In this document: one piece after another, positions 48,654 to 58,557 of the stretch
Layout: each line of letters opens with the position of its first letter
How positions within the stretch are numbered: the stretch's first letter is position 1
Assembly (NCBI GenBank): GCA_002347095.1
Contig: DDWZ01000029.1
Coordinates: forward strand, 157,180 to 221,179
From: Desulfobulbaceae bacterium UBA2273
GTDB lineage: Bacteria; Desulfobacterota; Desulfobulbia; Desulfobulbales; Desulfurivibrionaceae
Direction: 5' to 3'
DNA: 64,000 nucleotides
The notes under the pieces: model-generated
The model's database searches: none
Told to the model about the DNA's origin: nothing
What the model saw: the letters and a program-made list of their open reading frames with translations, nothing else
Position numbers and translations under genes: made by a program

Positions 48654-48983
48654 ATGGCGAGCGACAAGGTTATCCAGGTTTCCGACGGCGATTTCAGCGC
48701 AAAAGCCCTGCAGTCCGAGACTCCGTTTCTCTTGGATTTTTGGGCGCCGTGGTGCGGACCCTGCAAGGCGATCGGCCCGGTTATCGACGAGCTGGCCGCC
48801 GAGTTCGAGGGCAAGGTCAAGATCGGCAAGATGAATGTCGATGATAACCCTGTTACTCCCGGCAAATACGGGATTCGGGCCATTCCCACCCTGATTCTTT
48901 TCAAGGGGGGGGAGGTTGCCGACCAGGTGACCGGCGCGGTGGGCAAGCAGCAGCTCAAGGCCATGATCGAAAAGGCTCTTTAG
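48654..48983 (+). CDS. trxA: Thioredoxin
   Basis: The 109-residue protein has the active site WAPWCGPCKAIGP and the cis-Pro segment AIPTLILFKGGE of thioredoxin. It reduces protein disulfides in the cytoplasm. An AAGGAGAAAATT ribosome site precedes the ATG. It has its own promoter and a terminator after it, so it is a single-gene unit. Confidence 0.96.
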   Translation: MASDKVIQVSDGDFSAKALQSETPFLLDFWAPWCGPCKAIGPVIDELAAEFEGKVKIGKMNVDDNPVTPGKYGIRAIPTLILFKGGEVADQVTGAVGKQQLKAMIEKAL

Positions 48984-49010
48984 TCTCCGGCGTGATTCAT
49001 GATGGTTTTC

Positions 49011-49044
49011 GGGCCCGGTTCGAGTATGCCGGGCCTTTTCTCTT
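49011..49044 (+). terminator. Terminator of trxA
   Basis: GGCCCGG (49012-49018) and CCGGGCC (49029-49035) form a stem that is followed by TTTTCTCTTTTT. It lies 28 bases after the trxA stop codon. Confidence 0.88.
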
Positions 49045-49053
49045 TTTGCTGAA

Positions 49054-49896
49054 ATGGATGAGCGGGACATGATTTTTTCACAACGGAATAGTCGGTTTTT
49101 TCGGACCTGTGTTCTGGCTCTTGCCATGAGTATCCCGGCCGCCGGGCTCAGCGGCTGTGCGACCCTTGACACCATGTTGGGCTGGGTTGGTTTTGGCGAG
49201 GGCGCCACTGTGCAGGAAACCCCGGAAGCCTTGGCCATGGAGGGGATGGCCGACTTCAACCGCGGGAAATACAGCGCGGCCTTGAAGCGTTTCGTGGAGA
49301 TAAAAGACCGGTTTCCCTTCAGCGAGGTGGCGCTGCTGGCCGAACTGAAGGCCGCCGATTCCAATTATTACATGGACAAGTTCAATGAGGCCAAGATCCT
49401 GTACGAAGAGTTCGAGGCCAACCATCCGACCAACGAAGCGGTGCCCTATGTTTTGTTCCAGATCGGCATGTGTTACTACAGCCAGATCGGGACCAATGAC
49501 CGGGATCCTGGCAACGCCCAGAACGCGGTGCAGGCCTTTGGGCGGTTGAATCGCGCCTACCCGCAGTCGCCCTATTTCGTGGAGGCTTCGGCCCGGATTC
49601 GGGCCGCCCGCGATTTTCTGGCCCAGCACGAGTTTTCCGTTGCCTCGTTCTATCTGCGCATCGATGAAGACAAGCAGGCCCAAGGGCGGCTTGAGTATCT
49701 GCTTGCCACCTATCCCGAGGCCAGCATCACGCCCCGGGCCACCGAGCTCTTGGCCCAGTTGAAGTCCGGCAAGGGCATTGAGAAAACCTGGCGCAGGTTC
49801 GTGCCCACGCTCTCGCTGCCGGACTGGCAGTCCTTTACCTCCGCCTTCGGCATTCTGCCCGGCGGCGGCAGCAGCGGCGGGACTGCCAAGGAGTAA
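49054..49896 (+). CDS. bamD: Outer membrane assembly lipoprotein BamD
   Basis: The 280-residue protein has a signal peptide with lipobox LSGC (near residue 33) and TPR-type repeats (MADFNRGKYSAALKRF, DSNYYMDKFNEAKILYEEF, GRLNRAYPQSPYFVEASARI) of the BamD/YfiO family. BamD is the essential lipoprotein of the complex that inserts outer membrane proteins. A start at 49069 is equally possible. Its stop codon TAA lies in the first bases of structured repeat copy B. Confidence 0.92.
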   Translation: MDERDMIFSQRNSRFFRTCVLALAMSIPAAGLSGCATLDTMLGWVGFGEGATVQETPEALAMEGMADFNRGKYSAALKRFVEIKDRFPFSEVALLAELKAADSNYYMDKFNEAKILYEEFEANHPTNEAVPYVLFQIGMCYYSQIGTNDRDPGNAQNAVQAFGRLNRAYPQSPYFVEASARIRAARDFLAQHEFSVASFYLRIDEDKQAQGRLEYLLATYPEASITPRATELLAQLKSGKGIEKTWRRFVPTLSLPDWQSFTSAFGILPGGGSSGGTAKE

Positions 49897-49999
49897 CTAT
49901 TCAGCAGCACCGCATCTGCTTTGTCATCGGTCTGACCGCATACCATGTGTATAGCGGCCAGACCTCTTTCGCGCATCTGCAGCACTGCTGAACGGTTAC
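49893..49999. repeat. Structured repeat, copy B (between bamD and queH)
   Basis: The ends TAACTATTCAGCAG and CTGCTGAACGGTTA are inverted repeats, and a central hairpin pairs GGTCTGACCGCATAC with GTATAGCGGCCAGACC. The GCATCTGCTTTGTCATC block and a second GCATCTGC match copy A at 38265-38386. The terminal TAA triplets provide the stop codon of bamD on one strand and of queH on the other. Confidence 0.85.
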
Positions 50000-50580
50000 T
50001 CGTTGCTTGTCCCACTCTCCGTTAGCAAGGCTGTGGTTTTTCCCTTCCTGAACTTCTTGTCGTAACGTTCCTGCTCGCTGTAGATGCAGCCGCAGTAAGG
50101 CTGGCGGTACAGTCCCATCTCAAGGCTGGCGTCGATCCCCTCTTGCCAGCCGACCCGAAAATCCTCGTAATAAAACGGCACCCCGAATTGTCTTGCCAGC
50201 TCTTCGCCCAGGGCCCGGATGGTTTCATGCCGCTGGTAGCGGCTGTAGAGCAGGGTGGTGCTGAAGGCCTCGGCTCCAAGCTCCCTGGCTTTTCTCGCCG
50301 TCGCCGCAAGGCGCATCCGGTAGCAGAGCGGGCAGCGATCCTCTTCGTGGAAAACCACCCGGCGCAGGTATTCCCTGAGGCCGTATTCCCGTTCGTACTC
50401 CACGGGCAATGAGGTCCGGCGCGCCAGATCCTCAAGGGTGGCGAGCCGCTGCTTGAACTCCCGGAAGGGATGGATATTGGGGTTATGAAAATAGCCCTGC
50501 ACGGCAAACCCCTGTTCCCGCAGGGCGGTGAGGGGAAAGATGGTGCAGGGGCCGCAGCAGAGGTGGAGGAGAACGGTCAT
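49996..50580 (-). CDS. queH: Epoxyqueuosine reductase QueH
   Basis: The 194-residue protein starts with LLHLCCGPCTIFPL and has HEEDRCPLCYRMRL and QPYCGCIYSE, the Cys motifs that bind the iron-sulfur cluster and second metal in QueH (DUF208). It performs the last step of queuosine synthesis in tRNA and replaces QueG in many anaerobes. It follows the NifA-like regulator gene after 9 bp. The stop codon is part of structured repeat copy B. Confidence 0.93.
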   Translation of the reverse strand: MTVLLHLCCGPCTIFPLTALREQGFAVQGYFHNPNIHPFREFKQRLATLEDLARRTSLPVEYEREYGLREYLRRVVFHEEDRCPLCYRMRLAATARKARELGAEAFSTTLLYSRYQRHETIRALGEELARQFGVPFYYEDFRVGWQEGIDASLEMGLYRQPYCGCIYSEQERYDKKFRKGKTTALLTESGTSNE

Positions 50581-50589
50581 GGCCCACCT

Positions 50590-52140
50590 CTATGGTTTAT
50601 TGAGCTTGAACTGGCGGGGATTGATGTTGAGCTTGGCGATCTTGTAGTTGATGATCCTGAGGCTGGTGTCCAGCAGTTGCGCGGCCTTGGTCTGGTTGCC
50701 CTGGCATTTCTTCAGGCTGTCGATGATCAGCTCCCGCTCGAAATTGTCCACTGCCGCGGCAAAGGAAACCGGGTTGGCGTGTTCGCTCACCGAATCGGAG
50801 GTTTGCAGCGACGGCGGCAGGTGGTAGCTCTTGATCGAGTCCTCGTCGCAGATCAGCACCGCCCGTTCGATGCAGTTTTGCAGCTCCCGCACATTGCCCG
50901 GCCAGTGGTACTGGACCAGGAGATCGATGGCCGGGGTGGAGATGCGGCGGATCTGCTTGTTGTTTTCCTCGTTGTATTTTTGGAGGAAGAAGTCGGCCAG
51001 GAGCATGATGTCGGTGCGCCGTTCCCGCAGAGGGGGCAGGTAGATGGGGAAGACGTTGAGCCGGTAGTAGAGGTCTTCCCGGAAAGAACCGTCTTCCACG
51101 GCCTTTTCCAGGTCCTTGTTGGTGGCGGTGATCAGCCGGACATTGCATTTGATCGGGGCGATGCCGCCCAGCCGCTGGAATTCGCGGTCCTGCACCACGT
51201 TGAGCAGCTTGACCTGCACACTCTGGCTCAGTTCGCCGATTTCGTCGAGAAACAGGGTGCCGCCTTCGGCCAATTCGAAACGGCCCTTTTTGGCGGCCTG
51301 CGCCCCGGTAAAGGCCCCTTTTTCGTGGCCGAACAGTTCGGACTCCAGCAGGGTTTCCGGCAGGGCCGAGCAGTTGACCACCACGAACGGGGCCTTGGCC
51401 CGCTTGCTGTTGTGGTGCACGGCCTTGGCCACCATGGTCTTGCCGGTGCCGGATTCGCCGCGGAGCAGGATGGTGGCGTTGGAGTCCGCCACCCGGTGGA
51501 TCATCTCGAACACCTCCTGCATCCGGTTTGAGTTGCTAACGATGCTGGCCACCCGGTATTTTTCCGAAAGCTCCCGCCGCAACTGGGTGTTCTCCTGCAC
51601 CAGCCGCTCCCGTTCCTGATTCACCGCCTGGATGCGGACCACGGTTTGGGCGATGAGGCCGGAGAGCACGGTGAGAAACTGGAGATCCTTTTCAAAGTCC
51701 AACCCCTCGTGGTAGCTGCGGTCCACGCTCAGGGCGCCGATGGTGCTGGCCCCGTGCTTGATGGGCACGCAGAGAAAGGAGAGGGCTTCCTGGTTTTTTT
51801 CACCCCTGGCCCGGGTCTTGTTTAAAAAGAGCGGTTCCTGGCTGATCTGGGGCACCACGATGGGAGCGCCGCTGGCCACCACCCTCCCGGTGATGCCCTC
51901 GCCGAATTTATAGATCCCGCGCTTCCGGGCTTCCGCGGTCATGCTTGGGGCCACCTCGGTTTCGATCTGGCCGGTGAGCGGATTGGCGATGGTCACCGCG
52001 CCGTTTCCAAGGCTGGTGCGGGCGGCAAGCACGGTGAGGCTTTCTTCCAAGCATTTGCGCAGGTCGTCCGAGGAGGCCAACGCCCGGGTTATTTCGTACA
52101 GGGTGGCCAGGTCAATGGGCTGGCGGTTGTTTTCAGGCAT
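50590..52140 (-). CDS. Sigma54-dependent transcriptional activator, NifA-like
   Basis: The 516-residue protein has an N-terminal GAF domain (residues 5-175), the AAA+ domain with Walker A GESGTGKT, the sigma54-contacting GAFTGA and a Walker [13 protein letters not shown], and a C-terminal Fis-type helix-turn-helix ([13 protein letters not shown]). It activates genes read by RNA polymerase with sigma54. The layout is that of NifA, but no nitrogenase genes occur in the window, so its targets are unknown. queH follows closely on the same strand. Confidence 0.92.
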   Translation of the reverse strand: MPENNRQPIDLATLYEITRALASSDDLRKCLEESLTVLAARTSLGNGAVTIANPLTGQIETEVAPSMTAEARKRGIYKFGEGITGRVVASGAPIVVPQISQEPLFLNKTRARGEKNQEALSFLCVPIKHGASTIGALSVDRSYHEGLDFEKDLQFLTVLSGLIAQTVVRIQAVNQERERLVQENTQLRRELSEKYRVASIVSNSNRMQEVFEMIHRVADSNATILLRGESGTGKTMVAKAVHHNSKRAKAPFVVVNCSALPETLLESELFGHEKGAFTGAQAAKKGRFELAEGGTLFLDEIGELSQSVQVKLLNVVQDREFQRLGGIAPIKCNVRLITATNKDLEKAVEDGSFREDLYYRLNVFPIYLPPLRERRTDIMLLADFFLQKYNEENNKQIRRISTPAIDLLVQYHWPGNVRELQNCIERAVLICDEDSIKSYHLPPSLQTSDSVSEHANPVSFAAAVDNFERELIIDSLKKCQGNQTKAAQLLDTSLRIINYKIAKLNINPRQFKLNKP

Positions 52141-52263
52141 GGCTTCTCCCGGGTCTTTCTTACGGTTTGGTATACATTATGCCGTACGCGGCGACCCATT
52201 GTAACAAATTTGTCTGATAGTGCATCGAAAATGTGCGGCAACGGGAGATTGGAAGGGGAAATG

Positions 52264-52770
52264 CTACAAAACGCGGGCAAGCCAGGCAGACCAGATGGTG
52301 TATCCCAGGTCGCTGAAATGGACTCCGTCCTCGGCGAAGCAGGCAGCCGCGTCCGGCGCCCCGGTGTTGAAGGCCGCGCACAGGTCCAGAAACGCAACTT
52401 TTTTCTGTTGGCTGAGCCGGAGCAACCCTTCGTTCAGGCGGGGTACGACGGAAGGCGCCAGATGGGCGGCCCGGATGGGCGGCAGGCTGGTAACGGTAAT
52501 TCGCGCCAAGGGGAGCGCGCTGCCCAGAACTTCCAGGATCTCCGCGTATTCGGGCAGAAAGCCATACTCTTCCCTGAGCAGATTGTTGGTGCCGATCATG
52601 ATAACCACGCGTTCCGGGGCGGGGCAGCGGCGCAGATGCAGGGGAAGGTTGGCGAGCAGGCCGGCTACGGTTTCTCCGGCCCTGCCGGCGTTGACCACCC
52701 GATGCGCGGGAAAACAGGTCTGCCAGTTGTGAAATTCAACAAGGGAATCGCCGAGGAACAGGAGCTGCAT
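52264..52770 (-). CDS. SGNH/GDSL-type hydrolase
   Basis: The 168-residue protein starts MQLLFLGDSLVEF (block I GDS with the nucleophile Ser), has NAGRAGET (Gly block), IGTNNLL (block III, Asn) and DGVHFSDLGY near the end (block V with the catalytic Asp and His). This is an SGNH esterase or lipase of unknown substrate. It begins seven bases after the glgX stop, so the two probably share a transcript. Start 52770 is preferred because the longer frame overlaps glgX. Confidence 0.88.
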   Translation of the reverse strand: MQLLFLGDSLVEFHNWQTCFPAHRVVNAGRAGETVAGLLANLPLHLRRCPAPERVVIMIGTNNLLREEYGFLPEYAEILEVLGSALPLARITVTSLPPIRAAHLAPSVVPRLNEGLLRLSQQKKVAFLDLCAAFNTGAPDAAACFAEDGVHFSDLGYTIWSAWLARVL

Positions 52771-52777
52771 GGCTGGC

Positions 52778-54877
52778 TCAGCAGGGTTTGGAGATAAAGA
52801 TTGTCGCGGCCAGATTCGCCACGGTGATTGAGGCGTCCCGCACCGGCGGGCTCTTGGTTTCACTGACGATATCTTTCGGGGATGCGGCGGAGGTGTCGAT
52901 CAGCCCGTGCCAGAATCGGCCTGCGGGCGGCGCCGGGATGATGAAGTCGGCGGGAATGTGCCCGCCGTTGAGCATGACGAAAAAATCGTCGTCGCGCCGC
53001 ACCCCGGCGGTGGTTCCGTGCAGGACAAAGGCCAGGGTCTTGCAGGTTGGCGACCAGTCCGGTCTTCCCGGCGTGGTGGATTGCCACTCGATTTCCGGGT
53101 TCTCTTCCGTGGCGGGGAAAAAATCGGTGCGGTGGAATACGGGGTGGCTTTTCCGTAAAGCGATGATTCGGGTAAAAAAGCGCAGCAGCCCGTGGTTCTG
53201 TTTGGCCAATTCCCAATTGAGCCAGCTTATCTCGTTATCATGGCAATAGGCATTGTTGTTGCCCTGCTGGGTCCGGCCGAATTCATCGCCCGCCACCAGC
53301 ATGGGCACCCCTTGCGAAAGCATGAGGATGGCGGCAAAGGTCTTGATCCTCCGGAGGCGCAGCCCTGTGATGGTTGCGTTGTCCGTTGGTCCTTCGCTGC
53401 CGCTGTTCCAACTGAGATTGTCATTGCCGCCGTCCCGGTTGTCCTCGCCGTTGGCCAGGTTGTGTTTGTTGTTGTAGCTGACCAGGTCGTAGAGGGTGAA
53501 GCCGTCATGGCTGGTGATGAAATTAATGGAGTTGCGCGGGGAGCGGCCGTCATCCTGGTAGAGGTCGGCGCTGCCCGCGATGCGGGTGGCAAGCGGAGCG
53601 ACCATGCCCTCATGCCCGCAGAGGAAGCGGCGGACATCATCGCGGAACTGGCCGTTCCATTCGGCCCAGCGCCGGTTGGTGGAAAAACTCCCCACCTGAT
53701 AGAGACCCGCGGCATCCCAGGCCTCGGCAATGATTTTGGTGTGGGCGAGGATGGGGTCTTCAGCGATTTTCTCCACCATGGGCGGGTTGCTCAGCACGTT
53801 GCCCTGCTGGTCGCGGCCCAGGACGCTGGCCAGATCGAAGCGGAAGCCGTCCACATGCATCTCGATCACCCAGTAGCGCAGGCAGTCCATGATAAGATGC
53901 CTCACCAGGGGATGGTTGCAGTTCACCGTGTTGCCGCAGCCGGAGAAATTGAGATACTCCCGGCTCCGCGGGTCCAGCAGATAGTAGATGACATTGTCCA
54001 GCCCCCGGAAGCTGATCACCGGCCCATTGCCGCCGCCCTCCGCCGTGTGGTTGAAGACCACGTCGAGGATCACCTCGATCCCGGCCTTATGCAACGCCTT
54101 GACCATCTCCTTGAATTCCCGGACCTGGTTGCCGTTGCGGCCGTTGACCGCGTAAGCCGCCTTGGGCGCGAAAAAGGAGATGGGACTGTAGCCCCAGAAA
54201 TTCTTCAGCCTCTCCCCGGTGAAGGGGTTGGCGTTGGTGATCTCATGCTCGTTGAACTCGGTGACCGGCAGAAGCTCCACCGCGGTAATGCCCAGTTTCT
54301 TGAGATAGGGAATCTTTTCCACTATTCCCCGGTAGGTGCCGGGATTGGCTGCGCCGGAGCTTTCGTGCCGGGTGAAGCCCCGGACATGGAGTTCGTAGAT
54401 GATGCTCTTTTCCAGGGGAATATTGAGGGGACGGTCGCCTTCCCAGTCGAATTCGTCGCCGATAATGCAGCAGCGCCGCTGAAAGGTGGACAGCGGGGTG
54501 CAGAGGCCGGAGCGGCAGTAAGCGACCCCCCACTCCGATCCGCCGGTAAGGGCTTTGGCGTAGGGGTCGAGCAGTAGGTTTTCGGTGGCGAAGAAATGGC
54601 CCGCCCCCTTGGGGTCGTATGGGCCGGACATACGGTAGCCATAGCGCAGATTGGTGTCGAGATCGTGGAGCAGGATATGCCAGATGTTGCCGGTCCGGTT
54701 GATCTTCGGGTCAAGGGGGATCTCGGCGCAGGGATCCTCGGCGCCGGACTTGAACAAGACCAGGGTAACGGCCTCGGCATGGCGGGAAAATATGGCGAAA
54801 TTAACCCCTTCCGGCTTCAAAAAGGAGCCCAGGGGAAGCGGGTATCCGGCGCCCGTGATAATTTTTTCTTTGCGCAT
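52778..54877 (-). CDS. glgX: Glycogen debranching enzyme GlgX
   Basis: The 699-residue protein has an N-terminal CBM48 (residues 10-110), then a GH13 barrel with the four conserved regions: VILDVVFNHTAEG, VDGFRFDLASVL (nucleophile Asp), IIAEAWDAAG (acid Glu) and FITSHDGFTLYD. The length is normal. It cleaves alpha-1,6 branches of limit dextrin during glycogen breakdown. Glycogen synthesis genes are not in the window. An AT-rich palindrome in the divergent region at 54910-54931 may belong to its promoter. Confidence 0.95.
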   Translation of the reverse strand: MRKEKIITGAGYPLPLGSFLKPEGVNFAIFSRHAEAVTLVLFKSGAEDPCAEIPLDPKINRTGNIWHILLHDLDTNLRYGYRMSGPYDPKGAGHFFATENLLLDPYAKALTGGSEWGVAYCRSGLCTPLSTFQRRCCIIGDEFDWEGDRPLNIPLEKSIIYELHVRGFTRHESSGAANPGTYRGIVEKIPYLKKLGITAVELLPVTEFNEHEITNANPFTGERLKNFWGYSPISFFAPKAAYAVNGRNGNQVREFKEMVKALHKAGIEVILDVVFNHTAEGGGNGPVISFRGLDNVIYYLLDPRSREYLNFSGCGNTVNCNHPLVRHLIMDCLRYWVIEMHVDGFRFDLASVLGRDQQGNVLSNPPMVEKIAEDPILAHTKIIAEAWDAAGLYQVGSFSTNRRWAEWNGQFRDDVRRFLCGHEGMVAPLATRIAGSADLYQDDGRSPRNSINFITSHDGFTLYDLVSYNNKHNLANGEDNRDGGNDNLSWNSGSEGPTDNATITGLRLRRIKTFAAILMLSQGVPMLVAGDEFGRTQQGNNNAYCHDNEISWLNWELAKQNHGLLRFFTRIIALRKSHPVFHRTDFFPATEENPEIEWQSTTPGRPDWSPTCKTLAFVLHGTTAGVRRDDDFFVMLNGGHIPADFIIPAPPAGRFWHGLIDTSAASPKDIVSETKSPPVRDASITVANLAATIFISKPC

Positions 54878-54910
54878 GGCGTATTTCCTCTTGCCCGGAA
54901 TGAAACCAGT

Positions 54911-54930
54911 AATTATTATTGGTAATAATT
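54911..54930. promoter_or_regulatory. AT-rich inverted repeat between glgX and the DUF1566-type gene
   Basis: AATTATTA (54911-54918) and TAATAATT (54923-54930) with a TTGG loop lie in the divergent promoter region, about 35 bases before glgX. It may bind a regulator or simply be AT-rich promoter DNA. Confidence 0.35.
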
Positions 54931-55003
54931 ATTACTTTTAAAATTATGCATACATTATATCGTTTCCATAGAGAAGATGACAATAAAACTGAGGAGGTGT
55001 GCC

Positions 55004-55942
55004 ATGGGATTAGCGGAAAAGTTGGGTATGGGTGATCAGCCTGTGTCGATCGACTGGGATCTTACCCCCTCGGATACCTTTGCCATGTTCGAGAGCTGGG
55101 GAGGCAAGGACCAGGAACGGATTCGCAACAATTCGGAGCTGCACTATTATTTTTATATCGATAACTGGAGTTCTCCCGCCAAGCTCTGCCTAATGGAGCG
55201 GGGCGTTAAGCATGCCAAGATTCTTGCCCACATCGATTGCCCGCAGGAAATGCTGAAGAATTGCGTGTCCCGGCAGGGCAAGGACATGCGGGACCAGAGC
55301 TACGCCATTGACGAGGGAATCAAGCAATGGCTGCTGGAAAAAATCATCGAGAGCGAGGATTCCTCCCGGATTGCGCTGGTGGACAATTCCGTACCGCAGG
55401 AGATTATGGAGACAGGGCTTCCGCGCAAGGGTGATTCCTTGCCAACGGTGGAGACGGTCCGTCTGCGGGCGGCGGGTGGAGTGGTAAGCGAATTGGAGGC
55501 TGCGACTCTTGCGGCGAGAATCGGCTGTTACGACAGCCGCCGCAACCCCATGGGGAATTTCCGCAACCTGCTGGTGGACAACGGCGACGGCCTCACCGTT
55601 ACCGATGGGGCCACCGGGCTCATGTGGCAGCGGGGCGGCTGCGATCTCACCACCATCCGCAATGTGCAGAAATATGTGGCGGAATTGAATGACCAGCGTT
55701 TTGCCGGCTTCTCCGATTGGCGGCTGCCCACCATGGAAGAGAGCTTCTCCCTCCTCGAGCCGCGGGTTAATGCAAAGGGCGTCCATCTCCATCCCTGTTT
55801 TTCCAAGGAGCAGCCCTTTATCTTTTTAGCCGACCAGCGCAAGCCCGGCGGCTACTGGTTTATGGATTTCAAGCAGGCCACGGCATTCTGGGCCTCGGGC
55901 ACCATCCCGGGCGGGTTCGGCAGGGTGTGCCGCACCATGTGA
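55004..55942 (+). CDS. DUF1566-type protein with an unknown N-terminal domain
   Basis: The 312-residue protein has an Lcl C-terminal domain (DUF1566) from about residue 190: NGDGLTVTDGATGLMWQRGG, FSDWRLPTMEES and the terminal GGFGRVCR. Residues 1-180 (WDLTPSDTFAMFESWGGKDQERI and following) do not match anything I know. The ATG at 55004 is preceded by GAGGAGGTG. No signal peptide is evident, unusual for DUF1566 proteins. The function is unknown. Confidence 0.75.
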   Translation: MGLAEKLGMGDQPVSIDWDLTPSDTFAMFESWGGKDQERIRNNSELHYYFYIDNWSSPAKLCLMERGVKHAKILAHIDCPQEMLKNCVSRQGKDMRDQSYAIDEGIKQWLLEKIIESEDSSRIALVDNSVPQEIMETGLPRKGDSLPTVETVRLRAAGGVVSELEAATLAARIGCYDSRRNPMGNFRNLLVDNGDGLTVTDGATGLMWQRGGCDLTTIRNVQKYVAELNDQRFAGFSDWRLPTMEESFSLLEPRVNAKGVHLHPCFSKEQPFIFLADQRKPGGYWFMDFKQATAFWASGTIPGGFGRVCRTM

Positions 55943-55970
55943 TCCGGTAAACACATAAGGCGTATACGAA

Positions 55971-55998
55971 AAAGGCTGCCCACGGGTGGCCTTTTTTC
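55971..55998 (+). terminator. Terminator after the DUF1566-type gene
   Basis: A stem AAGGCTGCCC/GGTGGCCTT with a short loop is followed by TTTTTTCTT about 30 bases after the stop codon. Confidence 0.75.
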
Positions 55999-56157
55999 TT
56001 ATCCGGGGCATGGGAAAGGGCGCGCAACAAAATCTTGCAATTTGTCCGGCCCGGTTATAAAGAAGCTAGGAGGTTGGAAGGAACATCATATCTTCCCGTT
56101 TCTCTCCGGACGGGAATTTTTTTATTGAGAAACCGCAAGACAAGAGAGGACACACCC

Positions 56158-56472
56158 ATGCCTGAATTCAACAATGTCACCATCGTAAAAAAAGCCAATG
56201 TCTACTTTGACGGTAAGGTCACCAGCCGGACGGTGGTGTTTGCCGACGGCTCCCAGAAGACCCTGGGCGTCATGCTGCCCGGAGAATATGAATTCAACAC
56301 GGCGGACAAGGAGCTCATGGAGATCATGGCCGGCGAACTGGAGGTTCTGCTGCCTGGGACGTCGGAGTGGAAGACGGTCAAGGGCGGAGAATCCTTCGAG
56401 GTGCCGTCCCACTCCAAGTTCGGCTTGAAGGTGCGAAGCCTTACCGATTATTGTTGTTCGTTTTTAAAGTAG
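56158..56472 (+). CDS. ppnP: Pyrimidine/purine nucleoside phosphorylase
   Basis: The 104-residue protein has a small cupin-like fold with [34 protein letters not shown] in parts and [15 protein letters not shown] at the end, which matches PpnP/YaiE (formerly DUF1255). The E. coli enzyme phosphorolyses several nucleosides. The ATG at 56158 is chosen as it gives the family start MPEFNNV. It is a single gene with its own terminator. Confidence 0.92.
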   Translation: MPEFNNVTIVKKANVYFDGKVTSRTVVFADGSQKTLGVMLPGEYEFNTADKELMEIMAGELEVLLPGTSEWKTVKGGESFEVPSHSKFGLKVRSLTDYCCSFLK

Positions 56473-56482
56473 GATCGCCAAC

Positions 56483-56523
56483 AAAAAAAGCCATCGACGC
56501 GGTTGCGCCGGTGGCTTTTTTTT
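56483..56523. terminator. Bidirectional terminator between ppnP and the MCP gene
   Basis: AAAAAAAGCCATCG and CGGTGGCTTTTTTTT flank a CG-rich loop. The stem with A and T runs can stop transcription from ppnP and from the convergent MCP gene. Confidence 0.85.
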
Positions 56524-56563
56524 CCGTAACGGGCCTGTTGTTGCCCCGCCATTTCATTCCGGT

Positions 56564-58180
56564 TTAGAAATCCTCGAATTCTTCCTCGTCAAAGGGGATT
56601 ACCTCTTTGGCCGTCTTTTTTGCGCTGTGCGAGATGGCGCGGGGCTGTGATTTTTTTTGCTGCATTGCCGGCCTGAGCCCTGTGTTTTTGCCGCGCGCCG
56701 GGTTGCTTGGCGTCTGGGAAACCATTGCGCCGGAACTGGGTCCGCCCTCCCCGGTGATCAAGGTTTGCAGTTCGCGGACATGGCCGAGCAGGGTGTTGCT
56801 TTCGGCAAAGAGTTCCTCCGAGGCGGAAGCCGATTCCTCGGCGGTGGCGGCATTGCTCTGCACCACGGTGTCCATTTCCTGCAGGGCCTTGTTGATCTGG
56901 CCGACCCCTTCGGTCTGCTCTTTTGTTGCGGAGGAAATTTCATTGATCAACACCGAAACCTTGCCGGTGCCGGTGGAAACCTTGCTGAACTCATCGTTGG
57001 TCTTGTGAACGAGCACCGTGCCTTCTTGGACCTTGTGTACCGTTTGTTCGATGAGATCCGCGGTTTCCCGAGCCGCCTCCGCGGCGCGCATGGCCAGGCT
57101 GCGAACCTCGTTGGCCACCACGGCAAAGCCGGCTCCGGCCTCGCCGGCGCGGGCCGCTTCCACGGCGGCATTGAGGGCGAGCAAGTTGGTCTGGAAGGCG
57201 ATTGCATCGATGGTTTTGATGATTTTGGAAGTCTTCTCGCTGGCGACGGAGATTTCGCCCATGGCGGAGGTGAGTTGCTGCATGGAGGCGGCCGCCTGGT
57301 TGGCGACACTGTTTACTTCGCTCATCACCGTGTTGGCCTCAAGGGCGTTGTCCGAGCTGTTTTTGGTCATGGCGGAAATCTCTTCCATGGAGGCGGAGGT
57401 TTCTTCAAGGGCGGCCGCCTGTTCGGTGGCGCCTTCCGCCAGTTGTTGGCCTGCGCTCGCCACCTGCCCGGATGCGGCGGAGATATGATTGGCGCCCGCG
57501 GTCAGCCCGTTGATTGCTTTTCTCAGGGGTACGGTGATGCCGCGGGTGATGACAAAGGTCAGGGCGCAGCCGCCGATGAAGATGCCGATGGCAATGAGGA
57601 TCATCAGGGTCTGGAGCGTGCGGCCTTCGGTAAGGGCCTGGTTGGCGACATGTTCCCCTTCGGTGGTGTTGATTGCACCGAATCCGGAGATGGCCTCGCG
57701 GATCTTGTCCCCTGCCGCCTCCTCGGCTTCTGCCTTTTCCGAGAGCAGGGCAGGGTTTTCCGCCTGGGCCGCGTCCATCATCTCCCGGCCGGCCGGGGCC
57801 AGCGTGTCGTGCAACTGAACGATGGTCTCGATCTTCTCAAGCCAGCCAGCCTGCACCAATTCTTCGTCTGCCTGAATGGTTGTGCGGACGCGTCCAAAGG
57901 TTTCGTCCGCTTCTTTATCCAGGCTGTCGAAGCGATCCCGGTAGGCAGCGTCCTTGTGGATGACGAAGTTTGCCGCGGCAAGCTGCTGGCGGCTGACCAA
58001 AAGGGCCAGGTCGCCGCCCAGATAGGCCAAGGGAAGATGGGTGTTTTCCAGGTCTTTGACGGAGGTCACCATCTGCGAGGATTTGAACACGGCAAAGCTT
58101 GCGCCGATGGTGGAAAGAAGAACCAGCAAGCCAAAGCCCGCTGCCAGTTTTTTGGCCAGGGAAAAATGTGCAAAATTCAT
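56564..58180 (-). CDS. Methyl-accepting chemotaxis protein
   Basis: The 538-residue protein has a membrane helix ([21 protein letters not shown]), a periplasmic four-helix-bundle sensor of about 160 residues, a second helix ([20 protein letters not shown]), and the cytoplasmic signalling domain with the conserved hairpin tip [21 protein letters not shown] in parts and ANEVRSLA. It controls a CheA/CheW array in response to an unknown signal. The start at 58180 gives [16 protein letters not shown]; 24 more residues upstream have no support. No che genes are near. Confidence 0.93.
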   Translation of the reverse strand: MNFAHFSLAKKLAAGFGLLVLLSTIGASFAVFKSSQMVTSVKDLENTHLPLAYLGGDLALLVSRQQLAAANFVIHKDAAYRDRFDSLDKEADETFGRVRTTIQADEELVQAGWLEKIETIVQLHDTLAPAGREMMDAAQAENPALLSEKAEAEEAAGDKIREAISGFGAINTTEGEHVANQALTEGRTLQTLMILIAIGIFIGGCALTFVITRGITVPLRKAINGLTAGANHISAASGQVASAGQQLAEGATEQAAALEETSASMEEISAMTKNSSDNALEANTVMSEVNSVANQAAASMQQLTSAMGEISVASEKTSKIIKTIDAIAFQTNLLALNAAVEAARAGEAGAGFAVVANEVRSLAMRAAEAARETADLIEQTVHKVQEGTVLVHKTNDEFSKVSTGTGKVSVLINEISSATKEQTEGVGQINKALQEMDTVVQSNAATAEESASASEELFAESNTLLGHVRELQTLITGEGGPSSGAMVSQTPSNPARGKNTGLRPAMQQKKSQPRAISHSAKKTAKEVIPFDEEEFEDF

Positions 58181-58557
58181 CGGTCTGCTCCAGAGAGGGG
58201 ATAGAATTGGCCTGTGGACAAAGGATTGCGGGTGTCTGTGACAACGAGGCAATTTTAGTTGCCCATTATATAGTAATTATAATTATTGTTTTCAACCCCT
58301 ATTTTGGCATGCGGGCCGGGAGCATGTGTGTTCCTTGCCGCGGAGCATGAGTCTGCGTGCCTCGCGTAAGGAAATAAAAATAGTTTAGGGGAACAGGGAG
58401 TGGATTGCAAGCTGTGGTGTAGCGGAAAAAAGGAATATGTTCCGGCATGGTTCAACCGGAAAAAATGACTTGCTGTCCCATTGTCTCGGGGAATTTCCTG
58501 TGCTAGGATGAGCAGTGGCCGTTGTTCAAAACAGCAAATTTTTTCAGGAAAAACATC
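58181..58557. other. Divergent promoter region between the MCP gene and the SH3-protein operon
   Basis: These 377 bases lie between divergent starts. Left of 58300 the sequence is AT-rich and should hold the MCP promoter (for example TATAGTAATTATAAT near 58267). A good promoter for the plus-strand operon is at 58482-58510. No gene, terminator or RNA family is seen. Confidence 0.45.
58482..58510 (+). promoter_or_regulatory. Candidate sigma70 promoter of the SH3-M48-cyclase-ABC operon
   Basis: TTGTCT (58482-58487), a 17-base spacer and TAGGAT (58505-58510) lie 48 bases before the first start codon. Confidence 0.6.
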
